Assembly: GCF_018861315.1 (NCBI RefSeq)
Contig: NZ_JAHLDL010000015.1
Location: 1 to 64,000, forward strand
Source: Clostridium bowmanii
GTDB taxonomy: Bacteria; Bacillota; Clostridia; Clostridiales; Clostridiaceae
Direction: 5' to 3'
Length of the DNA: 64,000 bases
A model generated the notes under the pieces. The model was not told the origin of the DNA, did no database searches, and was given only the letters and a program-made list of their open reading frames with translations. The translations under genes and the position numbers were made by a program. Of the stretch, positions 1 to 8,208 are shown piece after piece. Positions within the stretch are counted from its first letter, which is position 1, and every line of letters starts with the position of its first letter.

Positions 1-55
1 TAGGATATATTCTATATTTAAATCCTTTTAACATAGATAAATTCACCTTCTTTCT

Positions 56-117
56 ATAAGTTAATTATACCATTTAAACGCAGTGGTATCACAACTTAGT
101 ATGTGTAATTAACTTAT
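56..117. repeat. Imperfect 15-bp inverted repeat
   Basis: Bases 56-70 (ATAAGTTAATTATAC) and 103-117 (GTGTAATTAACTTAT) are reverse complements with one mismatch, separated by 32 bases. It lies just upstream of the IS-like hairpin at 140-177. It may belong to the same decayed element or be an old terminator; I cannot decide. Confidence 0.4.
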
Positions 118-139
118 ATTTTATACAATGATACTTAAC

Positions 140-177
140 GCCACTAACTCATGACTGAAGTCACGAGAGTGCGTGGC
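140..177 (+). mobile_element. IS200/IS605-like terminal hairpin
   Basis: GCCAC at 140-144 pairs with GTGGC at 173-177, and the inner arms CTC-A-TGACT and AGTCA-C-GAG pair around a two-base loop. This imperfect subterminal hairpin resembles the ends of IS200/IS605-type elements, which have no classical terminal inverted repeats. No transposase remains here. The neighbouring metallo-hydrolase fragment begins inside the hairpin, so an insertion followed by deletion probably removed the front of that gene. The family assignment rests on hairpin shape only. Confidence 0.4.
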
Positions 178-529
178 GAAATCTTCAAATAAGGTACTTA
201 TGGTATATGGAAATAGCAACGTAAAGAAAAAGTTTATGGATACTGATGTGGAAAAAGATCAAAATAATAGAATTATCTTCAATGAAATATATCCTTTTGA
301 AGAATATAAAATTGGTAAGGCCATTGTCATACCATTACTTGCTGATCATAAACCTGATGAAAAGTGCTTTATTTATATTATAAAACTGAATGGAAGGACA
401 TTACTATACAGACACGATTCCGGATATTTTCCAGAGCAAACCTGGGATTTCTTGAAATCGGTCCATATAGATGCTGCCATAATTGATTGTACTGACGGGC
501 CTGGTAGAGGAGGATTTTTATGGAAATAA
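173..529 (+). pseudogene. Metallo-beta-lactamase-fold hydrolase fragment (PhnP/COG1235-like)
   Basis: This 118-codon reading frame encodes only the middle of an MBL-fold hydrolase. The segments VYGN, FEEYKIG, LLADHKPDEKCFIYII, HDSGYFPEETW-like and IIDCTDG match the part after the metal-binding HxHxDH motif in the PhnP-like family, which is usually about 240-260 residues long. The N-terminal third with HxHxDH and the C-terminal third with the last histidine are both missing. The GTG start falls in the IS-like hairpin and has no good ribosome site. The frame ends ten bases inside the next gene, at its ribosome site, which suggests a deletion junction. I regard it as a non-functional remnant. 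Confidence 0.7.
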
Positions 530-1827
530 AAATTATGAAACGTTTTAGCCTTATACTACTAAGTACTTTTATGGCTACACTTGTTGGCTGTACTCCAAAA
601 GTAACTGTAACCCCAACTAATACTGACGCAAGTCAAAATAAGGTAGTATTGAGAGTTTATGCTCAATATTCAATGGACGATGAAAAACAACCATTTGATT
701 ATGCCAAAGAACAAATGAAAACCATAATGCCGAATGTAGAATTGGACCTGGAAATAATGGCGCAAGATGACAATCAAAAGATTAAAACTTATGCTGCAAC
801 AAAAAATCTACCAGATATATTTGTTGCCACAACTGATATTATTGAATCATTTAAAAAGTCTGATAATATTCTTAAACTAGATAATTATGTAAAAGAACTT
901 GGAATAGAAGAACAATTTTTACCTTCATCAGTACCTCTTTTAAAGGATTCAAATGGTAACACTTGGGCAATACCAGATGCAGGACAATTTGCGGCATTGT
1001 TATATTACAACAAGGATGTATTTACTAAAAATGGTGTTAAGGTTCCAACTAATTATGCAGAATTTCTAAGTGCAGTTAAAAAATTCAAGGCGAATAAGGT
1101 AGTTCCGCTAGCATTATTTGCTAAGGAAAAATGGCCAGGAGTGCAATTATTTGACATGCTTGCATCAAGGGAAGAAGCAAAAGGAATAACTAAATTAGAT
1201 TTAGGAGAAGGGAAAGCTTCCGACCCAGCATTTAAAAATGCAGCTACAAAATTATTGGAACTTGTTAATGCGGGACTTTTACCTAAAGGAGCATTTAATT
1301 TAAATTCTGATGATGCGGGAGCACAATTTAAACAGGGAAAAGCTGCAATGTATTTAAGTGGTGCATGGTCAATGAGTGATCTTGGCACTGCAATGGGGGA
1401 CAATGTAGGAATACTTTATTACCCTTTAGCAGACGAAAGTAATGCAAGTTCTGTAAAATGGAATATGAGTGGAGGAGGATATAATTCAGGCCTGGCAGTA
1501 TAGCCATATTCAAAGAATAAAGATATTGCAGCAAAATATGTATGTCAATTTGCTTTGAAATTTGCTGAGGGGAGAATTATAAAGAGGGTTGATCCTAATC
1601 CAATATTAAAGAATACCCCAAAACCAGAAAATGGTTATAATGCAATTCAACAGCAATATGTAACCGATTCAGCTAATTTTAAAACAATGACTTGTTATGG
1701 CTGGGGACTTACAAATGCAAAATTTAAAGCTGGCATTGAGGATGAAGTAAATACTCTTCTTGTAGGTGATTACACCGTAGAGGAATTTATGAAAAATCTT
1801 GATAAGGTGATAGATGTAGCAAAATAA
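520..1827 (+). pseudogene. Sugar ABC transporter substrate-binding lipoprotein with in-frame amber stop
   Basis: The product is an extracellular solute-binding protein of the carbohydrate ABC class. It has a lipoprotein signal (hydrophobic stretch, then LVGC with Cys24), a typical DIFVATTD lobe and a late GAWSMSDLG segment. The ribosome site AGAGGAGG at 506-513 selects ATG 520; ATG 535 is possible. A TAG at 1501-1503 interrupts the frame after GYNSGLAV, and the same frame continues to 1827 with normal family sequence (SKNKDIAAKY onward, ending in the usual helix). One substitution, for example CAG to TAG, explains it. The two permease genes downstream look intact. It is probably a recent pseudogene, or a sequencing error. 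Confidence 0.8.
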
Positions 1828-1885
1828 AAAATATTAAATTAATTTAATATACTTTTACACAGAATTTTTAGGTTATATATCAATA

Positions 1886-1936
1886 AACAGACTATTTGAT
1901 TATCAAAGAAATTATAATTTGATTAGATAGTCTGTT
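1886..1936 (+). terminator. Hairpin between binding-protein and permease genes
   Basis: AACAGACTAT (1886-1895) pairs perfectly with ATAGTCTGTT (1927-1936) around a 31-base AT-rich loop that contains further complementarity (TTGAT/ATCAA). There is no clear T-run. Such intercistronic hairpins after binding-protein genes often stabilise or attenuate the transcript so that permeases are made in lower amounts. Confidence 0.5.
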
Positions 1937-1989
1937 CTATAATTATTTGCATAATAATTTATAAAAATTTATATAAAAGGATGATTTGG

Positions 1990-2871
1990 ATGAGAAATGT
2001 ATCTCAGAAGAGAGCAGCAATTCTGGTATTCACTTTGCCTACATTAATATTGTTTACGGTTATTGTAAGTATTCCAATATGTAATACTTTATATAGGAGC
2101 TTCTTTAACTGGGATGGACTAAGTAAACCTATTTTTAACAGTATAGCTAATTACAAACAACTATTTGGTGATAATTTATTTCGGATATCATTAAAAAATG
2201 GGGTTATATATTCAACGGTACTTGCAGTGTATCAGATAGGCATTAGTTCTTTACTCGCAGTATTACTATCATTAAAAAAAATCAAGGGCAGAAAAATTTT
2301 TAGAACATCACTTTTTATTCCAGTTGTACTTTCTGTAACTGTAGTATGTCAACTATGGATTTCTATATACAATGGACAATATGGACTTCTAAACAAAATA
2401 TTTGAAGTTCTAGGGACGCAATATAGACAAGATTGGTTAAGTGGCAAGAATTCAGCAATAATAGCAATTGCATTTGCAAATTCTTGGCAGTACATGGGAT
2501 ATTATCTTGTTTTGATATATGCAGCGATGCAGTCCATACCAGAACATTATTATGAAGCAGCAGAAATAGATGGTGCAGGTACACTAACTAAATATTTCAA
2601 GATAACTTTACCATTACTTACCGAGAACTATAAGCTCTGTCTAACTTTAACAATAACTGGTGGACTTAAAGCCTTTTCAACTATGTATATAATGAGTGCA
2701 GGCGGTCCAGTAACAGCTACTTATACATTGACCTATCTGATGTACAGATCTGCTTTTAGGGTAAATGAATTTGGATATGCCTGCGCATCTGCTTCAGTGC
2801 TTGTTATTCAGTGTTTGCTTGCAACCATTATAATTAACAAACTTATGTCAAAAGATGTAATCTACTATTAA
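1990..2871 (+). CDS. Sugar ABC transporter permease, MalF/UgpA type
   Basis: This is an inner-membrane permease of the carbohydrate-uptake ABC family, about 293 residues with six predicted membrane helices. The cytoplasmic EAA loop, YYEAAEIDGAGTLTKYFKITLP, lies near residue 195 and is the docking site for an ATPase. ATG 1990 has AAGGA at the right distance; ATG 1981 would overlap that site. It pairs with the next permease and the amber-interrupted binding protein before it. No ATPase gene is nearby, so a shared MsmK-type ATPase elsewhere is expected. The substrate cannot be read from the sequence. Confidence 0.85.
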   Translation: MRNVSQKRAAILVFTLPTLILFTVIVSIPICNTLYRSFFNWDGLSKPIFNSIANYKQLFGDNLFRISLKNGVIYSTVLAVYQIGISSLLAVLLSLKKIKGRKIFRTSLFIPVVLSVTVVCQLWISIYNGQYGLLNKIFEVLGTQYRQDWLSGKNSAIIAIAFANSWQYMGYYLVLIYAAMQSIPEHYYEAAEIDGAGTLTKYFKITLPLLTENYKLCLTLTITGGLKAFSTMYIMSAGGPVTATYTLTYLMYRSAFRVNEFGYACASASVLVIQCLLATIIINKLMSKDVIYY

Positions 2872-2883
2872 GGGGGGACTATT

Positions 2884-3723
2884 TTGAAAACAACATTTGG
2901 AAAGAAAATTATAAGTACATTTATATATGCTTTTTTAGCTATCTATACAGCTATTTCTATATATCCCCTTGTATGGATGGTATTTTATTCATTTAAAAAT
3001 AACGATGAGATATTTGTAAAAAATCCTTTTGGGTTTCCAACTACACTGAGAGTTGAAAATTATATAAATGCTTGGAATAATTATAATATCCCTTCATATT
3101 TTTTAAATAGTATGATAGTAGCATCTGCCACAGTAGTTTTTACTATAACTTTGTCCCTAATGTTCTCGTATGCTACAGCTAGAATGCAGTGGAGGTTTTC
3201 AAATGTTGCCAGAATATATGTTATGGGTAGAATGTTCATACCTGTTCAAATTATACTTGTTCCCTTGGTAGTATTGATGCAGAAATTCGGACTTTCAAAT
3301 TCACTATGGTCTCTAATTATCCCATATACGGCTTTTGAATTAGGGTTTTCTTCTGTGGTATTTTATGGCTTTTTCAGAAATATACCTTTTGAACTTGAAG
3401 AAGCTGCGGCTATAGATGGAGCAAATATATATACTACGTTCTTTAGAATAATTTTACCAATTGTAAGGCCTGCTATTTCAACTATGGTGACCTTTATATT
3501 CCTATTTTCATGGAATGAGTTTACGATGGCACTTATTTTGATTAGTAAAGAATCCTTAAAAACATTGCCACTTGGTCTTATAACCTTTCAGGGTCAATTT
3601 TCTACTGACTGGGGTGGAATGGGAGCGGCCATGGTAATCGCTAGTATTCCAACAATCATTATTTATTTGCTGTTTAATCAAGAAGTTGAAAAAGCATTGA
3701 CGGTAGGGTCATCAGTAAAATAA
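2884..3723 (+). CDS. Sugar ABC transporter permease, MalG/UgpE type
   Basis: The second permease of the sugar ABC transporter has 279 residues, six predicted helices and the EAA loop LEEAAAIDGANIYTTFFRII near residue 175. It starts with TTG at 2884, preceded by AAGGGGGG, twelve bases after the first permease stop, so the two are co-translated. Its C-terminal end EKALTVGSSVK is typical of MalG-like subunits. With the binding protein broken, the transporter may be inactive unless another binding protein is used. Confidence 0.88.
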   Translation: MKTTFGKKIISTFIYAFLAIYTAISIYPLVWMVFYSFKNNDEIFVKNPFGFPTTLRVENYINAWNNYNIPSYFLNSMIVASATVVFTITLSLMFSYATARMQWRFSNVARIYVMGRMFIPVQIILVPLVVLMQKFGLSNSLWSLIIPYTAFELGFSSVVFYGFFRNIPFELEEAAAIDGANIYTTFFRIILPIVRPAISTMVTFIFLFSWNEFTMALILISKESLKTLPLGLITFQGQFSTDWGGMGAAMVIASIPTIIIYLLFNQEVEKALTVGSSVK

Positions 3724-3861
3724 TGAGCTATAACATTCATAGTAAATTACATACTAGTAAAAGTATTTTTTTCGACTTATTTTAAAACTTATAATAGCAC
3801 CTTACACCAGTTTAATGTTATTATAATAGAAATGTATAGATTTTCGCAAAGGAGCGAATGT

Positions 3862-4683
3862 ATGGCTAATATATTTCATATTTTAACATATTTATTTATT
3901 TTTTTCGTGTTGTGGATTTTAATTGAAGCTCAAGTTTATAGAGTTAGAAGTGTTAACATTGTTAATAGCAAGATACCAATAAGTTTTAAGCATTTTAAAA
4001 TTGTTTTTATATCAGATATTCACTATGGAAAAATTTTTAGAGCCAAAAGGCTAATAAATGTAGTCAATAGAATTAATAAACTAGAGGCAGATATTATAAT
4101 AATAGGTGGAGATTATTTAGACATATCGGTGAAAAGTAAGAGGGATGTAAGTGCTTATTTAGACAGTGAATTTGATATCTTAAGAAAAATTAAAGCTAAG
4201 GTAGGTATTTATACTATTCTTGGGAATCATGATTATTATAACAGGAAAGATTCACTATTAAATGAAATTAATAGGAGTTCATTTAAGCTACTCCGAAATA
4301 CAAAACAACTTATTAATATTGGCGAAGATAGTATACAACTAATAGGAATAGATGATTTATTTGAAGGAAATCCAAAAGTTAGTATGCTTACGACAAATAG
4401 CAATAAGTTTACTATTGCTATTTGCCACAATCCTGATTTTTTTGGGGATTATAAAAACCTGATTAATTATGACTTAGGGCTATCAGGTCATACTCATGGC
4501 GGCCAAATAAACTTTTTTGGATTATATGCACCATATACATCTTCTAAATATGGTCAAAAGTATTTAAAGAAGATAGTTCATGAGAAAAATAGAGATATTG
4601 TATTAACACGTGGGATAGGTAATGGAATGTTACCAATAAGATTTTTTGCTATGCCAGAAATTTTAGAAATCAATTTAGAATGA
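3862..4683 (+). CDS. Membrane-anchored metallophosphoesterase (YkuE/YaeI-like)
   Basis: The protein is a calcineurin-like phosphoesterase of about 273 residues, anchored by one N-terminal membrane helix. All metal-ligand motifs are present: DIHYG near residue 50, GGDYLD near 85, GNHDYY near 122 and GHTHGG near 210. YkuE/YaeI-type enzymes act at the membrane, and related enzymes hydrolyse lipid-linked phosphates; the substrate here is unknown. Start ATG 3862 has AAAGGAG eight bases upstream; an upstream in-frame ATG at 3832 lacks a site. A fragment of a second copy lies at 5952-6020, and the downstream flank is duplicated at 6595-6659. Confidence 0.85.
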   Translation: MANIFHILTYLFIFFVLWILIEAQVYRVRSVNIVNSKIPISFKHFKIVFISDIHYGKIFRAKRLINVVNRINKLEADIIIIGGDYLDISVKSKRDVSAYLDSEFDILRKIKAKVGIYTILGNHDYYNRKDSLLNEINRSSFKLLRNTKQLINIGEDSIQLIGIDDLFEGNPKVSMLTTNSNKFTIAICHNPDFFGDYKNLINYDLGLSGHTHGGQINFFGLYAPYTSSKYGQKYLKKIVHEKNRDIVLTRGIGNGMLPIRFFAMPEILEINLE

Positions 4684-4691
4684 GTATCTGC

Positions 4692-4756
4692 CATAGACAT
4701 AAAACAAAACAAATTATTCAATATGGATTTTTTATAGATAGATTCATATGATAAAA
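4692..4756 (+). repeat. Flank repeat, copy 1 (with 6595-6659)
   Basis: The sequence just after the metallophosphoesterase stop, including ATTATTCAATATGG and ATAGATAGATTCATAT, recurs at 6595-6659 with roughly 85 percent identity by eye. The repeat marks the downstream end of an ancient duplication of the metallophosphoesterase region. Confidence 0.7.
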
Positions 4757-4758
4757 AA

Positions 4759-4794
4759 GACTAACTGAAATATTCTTTAAATTTTCAGTTAGTC
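4759..4794 (-). terminator. 12-bp perfect hairpin, minus-strand terminator-like
   Basis: GACTAACTGAAA (4759-4770) pairs with TTTCAGTTAGTC (4783-4794). On the minus strand it is followed by TTTTTT, the arrangement of an intrinsic terminator; on the plus strand it stands seven bases before the AEC gene ribosome site and so may also fold in that leader. Confidence 0.5.
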
Positions 4795-4809
4795 TAAAAG
4801 GGAGTAAAA

Positions 4810-5760
4810 ATGCAAAATTTTATTTTTTCAGTAAACGTAGTTTTACCACTTATAATAATGATGAGTTTGGGGTGGGTATTAAAATATCTTAAGGTTTGTG
4901 ATGAAAACTTTTTTAAAACAGCAAATAAATTAACTTTTAAGCTTTTTTTACCTTTGATGTTGTTTAATAATATTTATTCTGGTGATATAAAAAGCAGTTT
5001 TAATATAAGACTAATTGTTTTTGTAGTAGCTTCAATTCTAATAACTGTTATTTTAATGACTTTAATTGTTCCGAGGCTTGAAAAGCAAAATTCAAATAGA
5101 GGAGTGCTAATTCAGGCACTTTTCAGAAGTAACTATATATTATTTGGTGTGCCGGTTTGTATGAATTTATTTGGACAAGCCGATATCGGAATAACTTCAA
5201 TGCTTGCTGTTTTTGTGGTACCATTATATAATTTTTTATCCGTTGTAGTTCTGTTCATATATGCAAATAAAGGTAATAGTGAGAATATGGAAATAAAAAA
5301 GACAGCTATGGATATAGTTAAAAATCCTTTAATTCTTGCATGTGTTATAGGAATAGCAACGGCTTCTATAGGAATAAAGCTTCCAAATGTTCTTGAAAAA
5401 ACTATTACAGATATTTCAAAAATAGCAACTCCTTTTGCACTCATTATATTAGGCGGTGATTTTGGAATAAAAGATGCTGTAAAAAATATTAAATATATTG
5501 TTTGGGTTTCTGTTTTTAAGTTAATTGTTATACCCGGAATTATAATTTTATCGGCTATTTTAATTGGGTTTAGACAGGTTGAACTTGGAGTTTTGCTTTC
5601 CATATTTGCATCACCTATAGCAATAGCAAGTTATATCATGGCACAAAATGTGAAATCAAATGATGAGTTAGCAGGGCAGTTGGTTGCGACTACTACAATT
5701 TTGTCCTCTTTCACAATTTTCTTTTTTATTCTTATTCTAAAAAACTTTAGCTTCATTTAG
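4810..5760 (+). CDS. AEC-family transporter (auxin efflux carrier fold)
   Basis: This 316-residue protein has about ten membrane helices in the two five-helix halves typical of the AEC family (PF03547), with a poorly conserved loop near residue 160 (NKGNSENMEIKK). The segments KLTFKLFLPLMLFNNI and the late SPIAIASYIMAQ are typical of bacterial members that export or exchange malate, malonate or other carboxylates. The substrate here is unknown. The ribosome site AAAGGGAG precedes ATG 4810. It appears monocistronic, with a strong hairpin at 5838-5879 after it. Confidence 0.85.
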   Translation: MQNFIFSVNVVLPLIIMMSLGWVLKYLKVCDENFFKTANKLTFKLFLPLMLFNNIYSGDIKSSFNIRLIVFVVASILITVILMTLIVPRLEKQNSNRGVLIQALFRSNYILFGVPVCMNLFGQADIGITSMLAVFVVPLYNFLSVVVLFIYANKGNSENMEIKKTAMDIVKNPLILACVIGIATASIGIKLPNVLEKTITDISKIATPFALIILGGDFGIKDAVKNIKYIVWVSVFKLIVIPGIIILSAILIGFRQVELGVLLSIFASPIAIASYIMAQNVKSNDELAGQLVATTTILSSFTIFFFILILKNFSFI

Positions 5761-5837
5761 TTATTTTTGCTATCAAAACTCCTTGCAGCTATTTAACATG
5801 CTTGTTGTGTTAATATAATAATAACAGTAGCAATACT

Positions 5838-5879
5838 ATAAGATGCCATTTGCCATTCACTTGGCAAGTGGCATCTTAT
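5838..5879 (+). terminator. Strong hairpin downstream of AEC gene
   Basis: ATAAGATGCCA (5838-5848) pairs with TGGCATCTTAT (5869-5879), with an inner TTGCC/GGCAA pairing. It follows the AEC stop by about 78 bases. The T-run is weak, but the stem is strong enough for an intrinsic terminator. Confidence 0.65.
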
Positions 5880-5951
5880 TAATTATGTAAGCTCAATAAT
5901 TGCTATTTATCCATTGTAAGAGTGAATTAAAAAATGCTTATAGAAGTTAGA

Positions 5952-6020
5952 TTCGGAAAACTCTTTAGGACTAAAAGGTATATAAATATAGTCAATAGAG
6001 TTAATAAATTAGAGGTAGTT
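5952..6020 (+). pseudogene. Fragment of a second metallophosphoesterase copy
   Basis: Twenty-three codons from TTC 5952 encode FGKLFRTKRYINIVNRVNK then LEVV, matching YGKIFRAKRLINVVNRINK then LEAD in the intact gene (from base 4024) at nearly every position, also at nucleotide level. Both sides lack further coding similarity. Together with the duplicated 3-prime flank at 6595-6659 this is the relic of a tandem duplicate whose interior was replaced by the chemoreceptor fragment. Confidence 0.7.
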
Positions 6021-6173
6021 GTGTATAATTGGATTATTAATAATTACATTAAAATTGATTAAAGGAAAAGTATGTTTTGTGTCGAATTACTTTATTTAAT
6101 AATAGAATGTAGAGAATGTAGAGATAGAAATGGTTTGTAAGCGAGTTTATACTCTATAAAAGGAGAGTTAAAT

Positions 6174-6598
6174 ATGACAAAAAAAATAGCAATTATTTTA
6201 AACTGTATTATTGTAGTAGAAACTATTAGTATGTTTTTTTTAATACACTATTGGGAATCTTATTTTTGTTCTTATGGGTAATAGCTAATTTGCTTGATAA
6301 AATAGTTTCTTCTGTGAATGTTCAAAGTGACGAAGTTGATAAGGCATTGCAAGTCAGCCAAAAGGCTAATTTACAAGTTGAAAACTGCAATAAAGCATCT
6401 AAGTCAATTAATAATCAAACGCTCCAGATAAAAACATCAGTAGACAATGTTGTGAAAATATCTGATGGATTAGGGAAAAAATCCGATGGAATAAATAACA
6501 TAGTTGACGCAATATTAGAAATTGCTGATCAAACTAATTTACTTGCACTTAATGCCTCAATAGAAGCAGCTAGAGTGGAAATACCTAACATGTCCTAG
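6174..6598 (+). pseudogene. Truncated methyl-accepting chemotaxis protein
   Basis: ATG 6174, after AAAAGGAGAG, opens a hydrophobic N-terminus that stops at about base 6281. The reading frame used from 6251 continues with another membrane segment and a long coiled coil, so a slip in the T-run near 6232-6240 probably broke the gene. The coil ends in IADQTNLLALNASIEAAR, the hallmark of the chemoreceptor signalling tip, and then stops within eight codons, before the GKGFAVVA-type return helix. The sensing domain, HAMP and half the hairpin are absent. It cannot signal as a normal receptor. Confidence 0.75.
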
Positions 6599-6659
6599 AC
6601 TTAAAACAAAAGGTATTATTCAATATGGCTTTTTAATAGATAGATTCATATAATAAAAA
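6595..6659 (+). repeat. Flank repeat, copy 2 (with 4692-4756)
   Basis: This is the second copy of the sequence following the metallophosphoesterase gene. It begins exactly where the chemoreceptor fragment ends, so the receptor coding sequence is fused to the old 3-prime flank of the lost duplicate. Confidence 0.7.
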
Positions 6660-6701
6660 TTATTTAGAGCCTAATAATATAATCAATCTTAATGGTTCGA
6701 A

Positions 6702-6748
6702 AGCTACTGAAACCATAAACTTATTTGATTTTTATGGTTTCAGTAGCT
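6702..6748. terminator. 18-bp perfect hairpin
   Basis: AGCTACTGAAACCATAAA (6702-6719) pairs exactly with the bases at 6731-6748 around an 11-base loop. It sits between the converging chemoreceptor remnant and corA and probably terminates rightward transcription. Confidence 0.6.
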
Positions 6749-6751
6749 ATT

Positions 6752-6783
6752 AAAAGAAACACCATTCATTTGGTGTTTCTTTT
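6752..6783 (-). terminator. Intrinsic terminator of corA
   Basis: AAAAGAAACACCA (6752-6764) pairs with TGGTGTTTCTTTT (6771-6783). On the minus strand it lies five bases past the corA stop and ends in T residues. Confidence 0.75.
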
Positions 6784-6787
6784 GACA

Positions 6788-7741
6788 TTACAACCATTTT
6801 TTCTTCTTAAAAAATAAGATTTGGAATAGTGAACTAAAAATCATTATAAATAGAACAATGAAATAACTATATTTAGCACGTAGTTCTGGCATATTTACAA
6901 AATTCATACCATAAATTCCTGTTATAATTGTGAGTGGCATCATAATTGTAGAGACTATAGTTAGAAACTTCATTACACTGTTCATGGAATTAGACAATTG
7001 TGAGGAATAAAGTTCTAAACAAGATGTAATCATTTCATGGTCAGATTCAATTAAATCATATATGCGAAGTATATGGTCATACGTATCAGAAAAATATAAT
7101 CTGTGGTTTTCTGTTATAATATCATCATGCCTTAAAAGAGTATTTAATACTTCTCGCAAAGGAGAAACAACCCTTCGAAGCTTAATAACACTTTTTTTTA
7201 CTTTCATAATATTATTAAGTGTATTTTGAACAGGGTTGTTCATGGTTTCTTCTTCTAAACTGTTAATTTTTTCTTCAACTTTGTCTGTTATAGTAAATAA
7301 TTGGTCTATGGCTCCATCAAGAATATGATACAATACAAAATCACTTCCATTAGAAACAATATCTAACCCATTGTCTATATCATTTATAATTTTTTTTAAT
7401 GATTTATTTTCACCATAATGTATTGTTATAATATAATTTGAGCTAAGGAATACATATATGTTATTATAAGAAACTGTATTATTTGGATGACTATCTGAGG
7501 TGGCAATATTTAAAAAATGATAATCCTTATAGTCACTTATCTTACTCCTCTTACTCCTTCGAATACAGTCATCTATAGAAAGATGATGAAAATTAAATTT
7601 ATCTTTTAAAAACACAAAATCATTATCAGTTGGATTACTAATATTAAGCCAAAATATTCCATCATCACGGGTTGTTTTATTCACAAAAGCCTTTTCTATG
7701 TCTTCAAATTTATGTACTTCACTATTAATATAAGTAATCAA
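6788..7741 (-). CDS. corA: CorA-family magnesium/divalent cation channel
   Basis: The protein is a pentameric CorA-type channel for Mg2+ or related divalent ions. It has a long acidic and basic cytoplasmic N-terminus, an extended stalk helix and two C-terminal membrane helices, with the signature YGMNF between them. At 317 residues it is the usual length. I choose TTG 7741 because AAGGGGAG lies eight bases upstream and the protein then begins MITYINSEV; the longer GTG start at 7771 would place that site inside the gene. A terminator follows. CorA2-like paralogues can move Co2+, Ni2+ or Zn2+, so the ion is not certain. Confidence 0.88.
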   Translation of the reverse strand: MITYINSEVHKFEDIEKAFVNKTTRDDGIFWLNISNPTDNDFVFLKDKFNFHHLSIDDCIRRSKRSKISDYKDYHFLNIATSDSHPNNTVSYNNIYVFLSSNYIITIHYGENKSLKKIINDIDNGLDIVSNGSDFVLYHILDGAIDQLFTITDKVEEKINSLEEETMNNPVQNTLNNIMKVKKSVIKLRRVVSPLREVLNTLLRHDDIITENHRLYFSDTYDHILRIYDLIESDHEMITSCLELYSSQLSNSMNSVMKFLTIVSTIMMPLTIITGIYGMNFVNMPELRAKYSYFIVLFIMIFSSLFQILFFKKKKWL

Positions 7742-7911
7742 TAAAATCGCTCCCCTTGTTAAAATAACCACACTACTACATTGCCATTAATTTAAAATAT
7801 ATTTTGCCTAATTCTATTATACTGTTTTTATTTTGGAAAATCTATTTTATAATATTCAAAAATACTATCAGTATAAATAAATTCCCACATAAGGAGTAGT
7901 GGAGAAAACTT

Positions 7912-7957
7912 TATATAGGGTGTTTTTGCCTATCCCCCCGAAAAGGTATATTAGTGT
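7912..7957. repeat. 46-bp inverted repeat, left copy
   Basis: The segment containing GTTTTTGCCTATCCCCCCG and AAAAGGTATATTAGTGT matches the reverse complement of 15814-15858 with only a few substitutions and three single-base gaps. The two copies bracket the whole metal-uptake locus. The C6/G6 run is exceptional in this AT-rich DNA. The rest of the 467-base gap before the next gene holds the palindrome at 8080-8107 and no coding sequence that I recognise. Confidence 0.7.
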
Positions 7958-8079
7958 GAAATAGTAGGATATTTTTCTATCCAATGTTAGACTGTGCGTA
8001 AACTTCTGTTTTTGGTCTTCAGTAATTCCAAATAACGTACTTTCGGATACAGCTTAGAAAGGAAATTATGTATTAATAC

Positions 8080-8107
8080 AAAGGTAGGGGCATATGCCCA
8101 TACCTTT
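8080..8107. terminator. Near-perfect palindrome after the TIGR03943 gene
   Basis: AAAGGTA-G-GGGCAT pairs with ATGCCC-A-TACCTTT with one mismatch and no loop. It lies about 100 bases past the stop of the minus-strand metal operon and may be its terminator, although a T-run is lacking. Confidence 0.4.
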
Positions 8108-8208
8108 GCTAAGTTCATCAAATATATTTACAATCTGTTTTTAACGGTTGAGACGTGCACTATTTTAACTACTATAATTAAATTAATTCTATTTTAATAA
8201 TTTTATTT

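Noticed and set aside
1501-1503. TAG in the binding protein as programmed pyrrolysine or readthrough codon
   Set aside because: No known substrate-binding protein uses pyrrolysine, no recoding element is visible and many other genes in the window are decayed.
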